DNA from: Cylicocyclus nassatus
Lineage: Eukaryota; Nematoda; Chromadorea; Rhabditida; Strongylidae
DNA length: 64,000 nucleotides
Assembly (NCBI GenBank): GCA_958299035.1
Contig: CATQJL010000223.1
Span: 15,905,742 to 15,969,741, forward strand
Direction of reading: 5' to 3'
The position numbers were made by a program, and so were the translations under genes. The notes below the pieces were generated by a model, which saw nothing but the letters and a program-made list of their open reading frames with translations, was not told the DNA's origin and searched no databases. Below are positions 25,811 through 37,100 of the stretch, one piece after another; the first letter of the stretch is position 1; each line of letters opens with the position of its first letter.

Positions 25811-27593
25811 CTGTTGATCGGTGTTGACCCTTCGGTAATTTAGTATGATGATGCATTATGAACGTGTGGCAAAAGGTATCTGAGCAAATAAACCGTTGTT
25901 TCAATGTTTCACTGTGTCAATGTTTCTGACCTTCTACGCAATAAAAAGGGGTGTATCCCGAACCGTCAGCCCGACATGCTATTACTAATCTTGGCGGCTC
26001 AAGAAACAAATCGGATTACACATAAGCCAATATTTAAAGACAGTCAGACATGGAATGATATCGGACGAGGATTACTTTTGTGCAGAATAACCGTCTGCTG
26101 TTAGTCTCAAAACTTTGAGAAAGTAATCTATGACAATAGCCCACGGTCGACTCATAATATGGTGATGCACTTCGAAATGTCCCCTGTATTGTTACAGGTG
26201 TGGTGTCCTCCATGGCATCGGCTGCCTCTTAAATTGGAAGCGAAAACCCTGCTTTCGAATTGCGACTATTTCCTGCAAAATAAATGACTTATTCCTAAGT
26301 CACCTACATTTCTACCGCACATCTTCGAACCAGGTTGGTGCAAGTCTTTGACTTTTCGCCGCCAGCTAAAGGTATATCTGCTCTTGAGGGCGGCGTAGCA
26401 GAAGGAACTAGAGACTCTGCATTATATCCGCGTAAGATAATTGAAAGCTCGAGCACCGGTAGAGGACAGTAAAGATCTTCAAAAAAAATAGTAAAAAAAC
26501 TTAGAGAGAACTGTAAGAAAACTTCCCTCATAAAATTGCTTGGGAAAAAAAGAGAAATATGATTAGTTTGGAATCTGGTTTCCAAAACTCTTGTTAATAA
26601 AATAATAGAATCACAATCCCCTACAGAACCTTTAGCAACCAAAATTTGAGATGACCATTCATTTGTGCCGCTCAACGTAAAAGATTTCCATAAAGGTCCC
26701 GCATCGAAAATCATTAATTCTTAAGGCTTGGAATTTGAGCGATTTGCAAATAGGGCATAATCACTCGGCTAAATTGCTTTGTACTTGCATGTCGTTTTGG
26801 ATGCGGATTTGATACTACAAAGTCACGAAACAACCTTTTTCATTTTCGAGAAGATTTCCTGCAAAATACAGTTTTCAATTGAGCATAACAATCCGACTAC
26901 TTCAGTTCTCTAACAACGAATCACTCTAATGAGATTCTGAAAATTGGTAGGGTATTACGGGTGACTGGTAATTTCTAATGTTCCATGATGATAAATGTGA
27001 GATTAAATGAAATTCAACAATTTTCATCCTTCCTTTTTTTCGTAGATGCGCAAGATAATTATTTTACGAGGCAGATTACAAAGCTGCCACGCTTATTTCT
27101 TGAGTGTTTTCCCAAGCGAAATTACGAGCACCTAAACAAAATCTTATCATTTTACTAATTCATTTTTGAGTATATAACTTTTTCGTGAGTCCAAAATCAC
27201 TTAAATATATATTCTGCATGAGTCTGTGAGCTGAAACAGTTGTCTAGCACGGTGTGTTTGGGGTGCGAAGCAAGTGTTACCCAGGCAGCCGCCTGGTGCC
27301 GCGGCCAGCCGCCAGAGCTGGCACCAGGGTCGCGGCTGAGCTTACGTAAGCGCGCTCTCGTCATCCACAATCTCTCGCAAAGAGATTTCTGCAGCAGCCT
27401 CGCACCTCATCGCGCTGAGTTGCGAGAATTCTCTCAAAAGTCGCGCTACTGCCACACATTATATATCGATCAAGACAGCAGAAAATTTGTGGCTTACTAA
27501 TGGGATACAATACAAAAACTGTGCAAAAACAAAAAAGTTCAAGAAAAATGAACGACGGAATTATTATGAGATCAAATTAAATAAACAAGGCGA

Positions 27594-27912
27594 TTGCATG
27601 TGCTCGGGCGTGATTTACCTTTAACGTGTAAAGCATGGGCGATAAAAAAATACGGAAAACGGGTAGGCCACTGCGTCTCAGAATTAAGAAACACATGGAC
27701 GGGATGCGCAACTGGGACACATCGAAAACTGCATCACGAAGAAGCAGAATTCGATTTTTTGGTATCGATTCTGGAACGAGAAACAGAAGCGGCAACTCGT
27801 TAAACTTTAGAAGCCGGATAGATCCTCACCAGGAATCCAAAAATGAATAGAAAAGAAGAGTGTGTCGCTATATTGAATGAACTCGCACCATTTATGGAAG
27901 GGTTTTGAAACA
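27594..27912 (+). pseudogene. Decayed GIY-YIG endonuclease domain of a retroelement
   Basis: One frame (from 27635) reads TGRPLRLRIKKHMDGMRN, the GRPL..R..EH core seen in GIY-YIG domains of Penelope-like and related nematode retroelements. A second frame (from about 27713) continues KLHHEEAEFDFLVSILERE and, after an in-frame TAA and TAG, NPKMNRKEECVAILNELAPF, matching the usual end of such domains as I recall it. At least one frameshift and two stops make it dead. It sits inside the MULE-like element and lacks the reverse transcriptase part. Whether it was captured or inserted cannot be told. Confidence 0.6.
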
Positions 27913-28318
27913 AGGCCATCATCCATACTCAAGTTAGCTTATTAATCACTTAACGCCTATGAGTGGTGGTGGCAGTCCCTTGCTCGGCGAAGAGGTGACA
28001 ACTGAACGTATTTGATCTATTTCATATTTTTTATGAACTTACTCCATATACTATGCTTTTGATTTGAGTGAAAGAATTTCGTCGATTCATTTTATTTGAA
28101 CTTCATTATTTTGCATAGTTTCTGTATTGTATCTCATTAATAACTACAAGTTTTCTGCTGTCTTGATCGATATATAATGTGTGGCAGTAGCGCGACCTCT
28201 GAAGAAATTCTCGCACCTCAGCGCGAAGAGGTGCGAGGCTGCTGCGAAAATCTCTCTAAGATTGCGGACAACGAGAGCGCGCTTACGTAAGCTCAGCCGC
28301 GACCCTGGTGCCGGCTCT

Positions 28319-28448
28319 GGGTTGAGCCAGAGTGCGCGGCGTACAGGCACATGTAACGTACGCAGCGTACGCTCGGTATGTTTCATTGTAGGAGCGTACG
28401 CGACGTACGCTTCGTACGCCGCGTACGCCGCGCAGTCTGGGCCAACCC
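28319..28448. mobile_element. 130-bp element nested in the right arm of the MULE-like element
   Basis: Ends GGGTTGAGCCAGAGTGCGCG and its near reverse complement; TCT lies on both sides (28316-28318, 28449-28451). Removing it restores the match of this arm to the left inverted repeat (GCTCTGGCGGCTGG). The interior is rich in GTACGC repeats at 8-10 bp spacing (28350-28430), itself palindromic. Confidence 0.8.
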
Positions 28449-29409
28449 TCTGGCGGCTGGCCGCGGCACCGGGCGGCTGCCTGGGTAACACTTGCACGCC
28501 TCCCGTGTGTTTGAAAGTACACCTTTGATGCTCTCAATGGCATATGTCTTCATCAATGCACTTTCTCGCTATCAAGCATAATGTCTACGAGCCAGAGCCA
28601 ACATGCATGGACATGTGCCTTAATATGACTTTTTGTCGAGCAGTTGATTTTGAGTTTAGTAGTGAGCCTTTCCATTGTCATATTAGGAAATAACTATTCA
28701 TCAGGTTTATAAAAGACTGTAGTGTGTAATAATAGAATACGCCATCGATACTTAAGAGATTTTAGACGTGGAAGCAACTCTCTGGGCATTGAAGCAGCAA
28801 CTATGCGAGCCCGAACAGTGTATTAGCCATAAGTCGCCGATTTAGGGCTCTCATGAATTGCGTGTGTGCTTCCAATAAGTACTAGATATGTTATTGTAGG
28901 CACACATGGGAGCTGTATCACCAGTCTCTTTCGTACTGCAATCGCGCTAGGAAGGGCTGGCTCAATACAGATTACGAGCACCAAAGGTTATGTCAAATGA
29001 CAGAGGCTGTACAAGTAGCCCACTTGCTAGGACGCTCTAGGTCAAGCGGTCACAACTACAATTGAATTATTACAGCGGTTGTGCAGAGAGTAAAACTACC
29101 TATGTGTACTTTGAACAAATTCAAACTACCTTGCAACCAAAATCATAGGTTCAAAGCTCATAGTTTGTAAGGATAAATGGGGGTCTGTGCGTTATGTATG
29201 TGTTCATATAGTCGAAGCATTTGTTATTTTCTTTTTCATACATATAAAATGAGTAGTTTTTTTTTATCAACTTGCTGCATTCTCTCTGTTTAGGCGTTCC
29301 TGCTTTTGAGTGCACGTTTTTTGATTCTCACCTTTTTAGAGAGGCGATGACGAATCCATAAACATAACACATGAAACATTTGAACATTCGAAAAAACTCA
29401 CGGGTCTAA

Positions 29410-29622
29410 AGGGCTGGACATGGGCATACTTCACGCGATTTCAGTCGCGATGCGATTTGGCAATTCGCCAGAAGTCTTCAAATTCAAAACTAGCAAAGTG
29501 CACATGCAGAGCGTATAACTTGCGTGGATTGATAGTGCCCTATCTTCCGTACATTTAGAATGCGCTTACAATGAGTTATGAACAGTTGGAATATTGCCAA
29601 ATCGCGTGAAGTATGCCGGCCT
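29410..29622. mobile_element. MITE of the CATACTTCACGCG family
   Basis: Left end AGGGCTGGACATGGGCATAC followed by TTCACGCGATTTCAGTCGCG; the right end is inverted GCCGGCATACTTCACGCG. The interior runs in the opposite orientation to the 19.4 kb copy (for example the TGCACATGCAGAG stretch). Target repeats are not clear. Confidence 0.72.
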
Positions 29623-32600
29623 TCAAGACGAAGAATTCATAAAATTAAAGGGTTCATCATTATGAAGCAAGTGTTTGCTAAACTGTAAGGAAAGCGGAAG
29701 GAAAGCGTGTTTAGTCAAAGTGGCGCTTCTAACTAAGACTCATACTACTTTAAAGAGCATTGCACGCTGGCTTCAAATCTGCCTTCATTATCTGCCAATC
29801 GCCTCTGGACGCCTGGTTATGACCGACGAAAAATCAATTCAGAATTTAGGTAAAAACGATTGATACAATCTTTCTAGCGCTCAGATAAAGCAATGTTGAG
29901 TATTAGAATAGGCAAAATGTATCCATCGCATAAACTGCTCTGATACTCAACACACAATCATTTGAGCAAATTTGGGTGATTTTGATTCAGTTTTACGCCC
30001 ATTTTTTTGATCCGAAAAACGCCATAACTCGGCGTGTAATCCGCTTTGCAGATAGTAAAGGCAGATTTGGAATCACGCAATACTCTCCAGAGCAGTATGG
30101 GTTTTATCTGAAAAGGCAACTTTGACTATACACTCTTTCCTTGTTAATTATATAATAAGTCAAAGACTAAAGAGAAAGAACAAAAATGCGCCTGAAACTT
30201 GAGCAATAATTACATAAAATGCCGCTTTTACTCAATGTGGAGTAATTTTTCACTTCGACGACGTTGTCAGAGCGACTGCCTTCCCCTTCTTTTTAAGTGA
30301 TTACTCAAAAATTTTTTTTTGCTCAGCGTGATGAGCAAAGCTATACTAACAATTCGCCTGAAAGAGCAATGACAAGTCGAGAAAAAGATTAAAGAACGCA
30401 TCAAAAATTAGATTAGCTTTAATGTGGTTGATTTTAGAGAAACAAAAATTTCCGTCTTCTCAACTACTTTTCTCCTTATCTGCTTTAAAGCAGTCAGTTT
30501 TACATAGTCACTGTTTTTGAAACAACTGCAAAGAAATTGGCTCTCGCTTGTGAGCTGACGGCTATCTACGAAATTGTGCGATACACCATCAAATCAAAGT
30601 TCTATCCAGTGTTCCGCAGTTTCTTTTGCCTATGCTATTCAGTTTACTTTTTTTTCATAATGTATAATTTTTGACAACCTTCCCTTTGGAAACGTGGTTT
30701 CAAACAACAGCCACCTTTAGTGCTCTATCTCTACAATATCGAAGGTATATCTATCGGTAATGTCCCTTCCCCTTTTCCCCGTATCAATATTCGAACCTTA
30801 ATGTGAAGGACAAAACAGTGAGTAGCTGGGAACTGATGGTTTTTGTTTCTACGTGGTTTGTGTTGTCCCCAGACAATTATTGTGAAGCAATTCCAGATTT
30901 CTTCAAATATTTTTGTTCGGATGATGCCTTCAGAACTTCCAGAGAGACGTAAAGTTGATATGAGATTTTCCGTCACACACATATTGTCTTTACTAAGCTG
31001 GCTTCGCTGGTTTCATTCAACTTGGATTAGGATTCAACATTCCGTCTCTTTCGTACTCTTCTCGATCTTCCCTTCTCCATGAAAGGACGTATTCGAGACG
31101 CACAGCTATTTACTTCTGCTCACGTCGCCCTCGGTCCTACTTATGTCCGCGGAGCGCGGCGAGCTCCTCGGACTTTGATTCTTTTTGCACCTCAACTATA
31201 GCTTACAGATTCTTTCTTGCATCCTAACTAAAGTTCATCTTCTCCTTTCTTCTACTGATAAACTGTTTATTGTTTATTCACAGACATCTCGCTTTCTTCA
31301 AAAAAATAACTAACACTGATATTTGCATCGTGGTTGCTGTGAAAGAGTTCATCGGCGCAAAGTCATTTCAAATGTAGATGTAAGAAGCGTACAAACACGA
31401 TGTACCCTTTGATCAACGGAAATGACGGCTGGAAGACAGGGTTTTAAGGCCTGATCAAGGCTAGAAAATGATAAGAGAGTACGCTTGCGGAAGAGTGTAG
31501 ACTGCGTCACGGGCGCAAGTGGTCGCCTTCCAGCCGTCAATCCCGTTGTATCAGAGGGAAGGTGGCTCGCATAGTGAACTATCAGCTACATTAATGAAGC
31601 AACAAGAAGAAAGTAGTTGTAAGCAAATTTGAATGTAACGCGAGATGTAATGATACTTTGAAGTGTCCACTCTTAAACTCACTTATATGTTCTTCTCTAG
31701 TTCGAAACTATATCAAACTATACTAACTAACTATAACCGTTTTGAAAACTAGTGTCCAAGCTAATTTCCCTAGAAGCGTACATAACCTGAGTTCAGTATA
31801 GCAAAAACGTAGCCGGAGAGATTAGTATCTATCAATCCAGCCCAACAGCTTCAACAGCCTGAATAAAATCTCTCGTCCATGTAACCAATAGCTGATGTGC
31901 TGCTAAATGCCGCGACTCGCTGTCATCATTGCAGGTAGTATGCAATAGTATGCACAATGCGTGAAGTCTGATTCGCTAAGCACTGAAAAAAACTGGAAAC
32001 GCAAGAGCACTGTACAGCGTAACCGCCATGTTTTTGCTCTGCAGAAAAAGTATATACAATATCTTAGCCAAAACGACTATGCTTATGCACCATTCTTCGA
32101 CCACTTTCAAATCTGAAGGCTTGCAGGCCATCACTGAAACAAGTACAGAGGCAAGAAAACGTCGACCCACGAACGCATGACAGTTTCAAAAGACAAACTT
32201 ACAAAAAGCAGTTGTGCAGCGCAAATCATGCAAAAATAAGTTATTAGAATTATTTTGTCATAGTACAATTGAGAACTTCTACGTCAACACTGACCATGAA
32301 CAGTCCTAAATGCAAATAGGAGACCGAGGTCGAAATGCTACGAAGGATATTACGACAGTGAGAAAAAGAAGAAGATAAACTATAGTTGAGATGCAAGAAC
32401 GAGAAGTCCGAGGAGCTTGCCGCGCTCCGCGGAAATAAGCATAACCGAGGGCGACGTGAGCCAAAGTAAATAGCTGTGCGCCTCGAATACGTTCCGTGAA
32501 AGTACTATACGTTTCTATATGTTAGACCCATTCTTCAGTTCATATTGCCCACTTACCACAATGTACTAATTTCCAGTACCCCAGCTCAAAATAAGCGGAT

Positions 32601-34147
32601 TCGAAATCAAGAAAAGCAACATAAAACTTTTTCAATATTGTCGTATTGCATAATTTGCTCATTACAATTCATTATTTGGATAACAGAACGAATGAATGGA
32701 GGGTAAGCTACGAAAGTTTACAACACCTATGATCTTTGAAATATAGAGCTTGACAAAGGTCTTAACTTGATATAAAGAGAATCCAACAAACAAAAAATGC
32801 ACCAATCTAATGGTCCATAGTAAAACCCTGTTGAACGCAACTCGATTGGCGGGTCTAAGTTGAACGTAACTCCCTCAGTCCGGCATCCCGTGAGCTACTG
32901 ATCAGGATGTGGATCGCTTTTAGACGCATAGGTCTTGTGCTTTTTTGAAAAAGGGAACAGTTGAGTAGGTCTGGTTTAACGTCTAAGCAATTAGAATTCA
33001 GCGCACAATGCCATGGTTCGAGGCCAGCTAGTAGCAAATTTTGCGGCAATCTTTGATAGCTGCCGCTATAAAAAATATCGATGATGACCCTGTCAAGGAT
33101 ATCCCCTAACAAATGAATAGATAAAACAAAACTGCGATTTTTTGAATCAAAATGGTTAGAGCATATTTTGATTAAAACAAAGAAACAAGTTTTTGTGTAT
33201 GCAGCTTTCAGCAAAGAGAACCAAGCGAGCTATGCAAAAAAGAAAAAATCAGTTTGCTTTTTTCTCGCCGTAATCACCTGTTCATCGATCCTCGCCTACT
33301 TGGGCCGCGAAATTGTGCAATTTTGTGAGTTTTGCATGGCAAGAATACATCCACCAAATTGTCCCATAAGGTTACTCACGAACAACATACGAAAACTTTT
33401 TCTTATTCTCCTCTTCTGCGCACTATCTCGCTCGGTTCATCATAGCATTTAACTTCACCGCAGTGGCATTCTATTGAACTAACCGCAACACTTGACCTGA
33501 CGGTCTTCGCACTGTTCAGCTGACAATCTAAAAAGGCGGGAAGCCGAACTTTCTCGAGCTAAAACCCAAAAAAGTATCTCCTGAATGGCCCATCTCCAAT
33601 TAACTGGGATGAAGGGGGTTTTACTACGAACCCAATATTTTGAGGAAAAAAGGTCATGACATGGCAACAATAGCAATACGTGCGAGTACGGGTAATGTTT
33701 GGGCGTCAGATAGCAGCATATAGGATTGCAAGATTTGGAGAAAAGAGTTTTAGTGTCTCTTTCTGCATGGCTTAAGCCTCCTGACTACAGCGTTTCTGTT
33801 CCACTTGAATGTTGTAACAAATACTTTTAATGAATTCAAAAATGTGTACTCAAATCTTATTGCTTTGTTTGCAAACACAAGCAACATTGTCAAACCGTTT
33901 TGTAGAAAAGCGCACGCAGCAGTCAATCGCGAAAAGCAAGCATTTATGCCTGTTAGCAAAGGCATTGAAGGTTACCTCTAGAAAAGCATGAGACAAGTTT
34001 GCCTTTTGCTGCATTAGAACAGTACAGGTGAGTTGTGACCTTCTACTTTAGGGCTCTACATTTGATCTTTTCAAAATTGTCTAAAACTTCTTGAAAGCTT
34101 CAAGTCATATCGCTTTCTATTCACCATACATTTTTAGCAAAAGGATC
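29623..34147. other. Spacer 5' of astacin gene A, no gene recognised
   Basis: Alignable with about 50710-54542 of arm B, interrupted by a MULE-like element here and a foldback element there. Open frames are short and not conserved in frame between the arms, so I see no coding region. The last about 150 bp before the astacin start codon are well conserved between arms and are the likely promoter region. Confidence 0.5.
31086..32493. mobile_element. MULE-like 1.4-kb non-autonomous element, private to arm A
   Basis: Inverted ends of about 110 bp: GACGTATTCGAGACGCACAG on the left and, inverted, AACGTATTCGAGGCGCACAG on the right, both continuing through CTCACGTCGCCCTCGG and CGCGGAGCGCGG. It is flanked by 9-bp CCATGAAAG (31077-31085) and CCGTGAAAG (32494-32502). 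Arm B has no such element at the matching point (about 53125). No transposase frame. Confidence 0.82.
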
Positions 34148-37100
34148 ATGGCCGTGCTAACCGCAATTTTTATCTCTGCCGCATTACTCCCAATAACCAG
34201 GTATAATGTCTAGCGCAAAGTCCAGATTTTTCTGCAAATCTAACGCTTTCAGATATGGAACCCACGCTGATGCCAGAGCCAAAAATTATCAAATTCGTGC
34301 AAAACGAGGAGTTTTGATGACAGAAAAATATTGGAAAGAAGGATTTCCTTATCGATTCCGGGGGTTAAGTAAGGGAAATTTAACCTAGTTTCACTAAATT
34401 CATGCTCACTCTCACAACAATTTGCTTGCAATTCCTAATAATTCACTCTAACATCGATAGATATTGCTAATGGCGAGAATGATGATCCAAAGGTGAAAGA
34501 AAAGAATTTCAGACATTTTCGAATTTTCAAATGTTGGGACGATAGTAATAATCATTTTACTACCCTTATCAGAATTCGGTCCAGAACTGAAAAGAATTCT
34601 GAAAAAGCATTGTGCGGCCTAGCAACTTTCATTATGACTCTTCAGTATAGGTGACATTCATTTCTGCACGATTTTTGTGTACATTTCGATGCAGCTCTCA
34701 CATCAAAGCATTGAGTTTTATAGCTCAAATGCTTTATATGGCTGAGTATGTGGCAAGTGGTCTTGTGCAAAGCCTGGTCTTTCAGTTGTCATCTCCATGT
34801 TTCTTGCATCCTTTGAATGATTTCAAAAAATCACGATAATCTAAACCAACAAGACTGATTCGAGGCAAGCCCACCTCGCTTGCATCAAAGATTAGCTTTC
34901 GAAGATTCGAAAAGGTAGTATAATTGAAAAATGCGAAATGCGAGGGGTGTGCGAAATTCACTAAGCGCATTTTGTAAGTTTCTCTTCTCTCTTTGCTAGA
35001 AAAATAGTCAGTAAATTAAGTAATCAAAAATATCAGAGTTTAATATCGTTCAATTCCCACATAGCTTCTAATAGGTGGTGAAGATAGGATCAGGGGGGAG
35101 AAAGAGGAGCGAGGGAAGTCTACGTTAACCCCATCTCTGAAAACTTCTCAAATTACATTCAAGAAGAAAACTATTGCGCCCAGTAATTGATTCTTTTTTT
35201 CATAGAAGGCGTGTCAAGTTATGATTATAAGACGGTGATATTTGTATACTGAAATCATTTTATTCTGAATTACTGCTGCCATTCTCGGGCATCAGTCCAC
35301 TAAATATCTCAGTGTTTACAATGAAAGAAGACGAGATGGCAGAAAGAGAAATCTTACTTCATCTAACGACTTATACGAATAAGTCGAATTGATTATGACG
35401 GTAGGTTTGCAAGATCTTGGGCACCGATGCGTATTTTTAGATGATTTCATGAGAAAGGAGTTTAAAAAAGCTGCAAGAACATGGGAAGAGAACACATGCG
35501 TTAATTTTACGGAAATCTCATACAGTAAGTTTAAGCGTATTATTTGCTCAAAGGACAAAAACCTATATAAAGTTCGAACAAAAAGCAACTTGTGCAAAGT
35601 TAAAAACAAGTATCAAAAGGTAGGAGGTAATAGGCATGAATTGGACGCGAGTTACGACTTTCAACAGGCCATCGCGAAAAATAATACAATTGTTTGGAAA
35701 GAATAAACCAAATATGTGAAGCAACATGTCATTATTACAGCGAAAATGCAGTGCAGAAAAAATATCGAACTCGTGCTCTATTATTCAGGTCCGCAAAATA
35801 AAGCTTCTGTTCTTGTCGAATGGCATATATCAAGGTGCTCTTCGGTTGTTGGAAAATCCGGATATCCGGATCAAATAATATATCTCGCACCGGGATGTGA
35901 ATACGGAAGCATAGCCCATGAGTTGGGACACGCGTTGGGTTTGGTACACACACATGAAAGGCCGGATAGGGACAAGTACATCAAAGTGTTTGTGGACGTT
36001 GATCCTGAGGTAGGCCTCTGAGTTGTGAAAGAGCTGTAGCAATTCTTTGTGATTTAGTTGAACTTTGACTTCGGTAATTTTACTACAGAACAAATAAAAA
36101 CCTACAATCTAGGATACGACTTTGGAAGCATTATGCAATACTCAATGGTTGAGTGAGTCTTTTTTTAAAGCAACCTTGTCTCGATAGTTTGCTTAAGCTA
36201 CTACGGCAGCTGGGACGATCCGAGTATGATGCCTTTGGATGGGAGATACAACTACACCTTAGGATCACGAATCGTATCCTTCAACGACTTTACTATGATA
36301 AATAATCGCTATGGTTGTAAACGTGAGGCTGTGCTTAAGGCCGAAGGCATACCTCCGGCGAATCTGTCGTTACAATTTTCGGTCGCTGCGACCAGACTAC
36401 CTGGGCGACCGTTCATTGCGTGGAAATCGCTCATCGCTTGATTACCGGATGTACGCAAAGCGATTTCGTAGACGCTTAAACACCACACCGCGCTATACGC
36501 GTATTTGAAAAATTGCACTTTTTTGTCTGAAGTGCATTTATACAAAGCAGAATGTGGCGTTATCTTCCAGAGGACATTACAAAGGGATATCGAATCTAGC
36601 AGTAACTCATTTTGGCATTTGCCATCGTTTTCCTACCGGCGCAAGTCAACATGTGCAAGGAAATCGACTACTGATTCAAAAAATTTTGAGTTGACTCTTT
36701 CAACCATTGGTAGGTGTGTATCTTAGCTTTGTAACGATAAGGCCATGTTTTCGGCCCTTGTAAAAAACTATGTTAGGCATATTTTTCAATGACCTTCTTT
36801 CTCTCATGAAGAGAGGAAGCACTTGTGGAAGATGGAAGTTTTAAATAGTTTTGAATGAGTGAGCATTTCCAAAAAATACAAATCTCACGAAAAAGAAGCC
36901 ATTTGAGCGATTTGCCCATCGCTGGTGCAGAACTAGCGACGGCGACATCGCTGAGTTTGAGCGATGCCGCAACGATATTCCTGCTGACAGTACGCCCCCC
37001 AAAAAGGCCCGTAATTCGTCGCAGCGTCAATCTAGCACAGACGCGACAAGACCTCACAATTGGGCGCTGCGTGCGAGGACCAAATGTCCGAAATGGAAAT

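Larger units (their letters stand above)
27260..28503. mobile_element. MULE-like element with about 250-bp inverted ends, private to arm A
   Basis: Long terminal inverted repeats share AAGTGTTACCCAGGCAGCCG near the tips and GCGCGCTTACGTAAGC-like sequence further in. It is flanked by 9-bp GGTGTGTTT (27251-27259) and CGTGTGTTT (28504-28512). Arm B has the single unoccupied GGTGTGTTT at 49900-49908. Long inverted repeats with 9-bp target repeats fit the Mutator/MULE class. No transposase is seen; the interior holds a decayed GIY-YIG fragment. Confidence 0.82.

Noticed and set aside
26304..26714. Minus-strand frame resembling the minus-strand frame at 47880-48215
   Set aside because: The similarity comes from the segmental duplication. 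The same DNA read on the plus strand is about as conserved, and substitutions do not favour third codon positions in either frame.
28905..29070. Open stretch reading LYHQSLSYCNRARKGWLNTD
   Set aside because: The arm B counterpart (about 50285-50420) breaks the frame at once, so it is not under coding constraint.
33000..33060. Possible tRNA B-box (GTTCGAGGC)
   Set aside because: No A-box at the right distance and no acceptor stem pairing.
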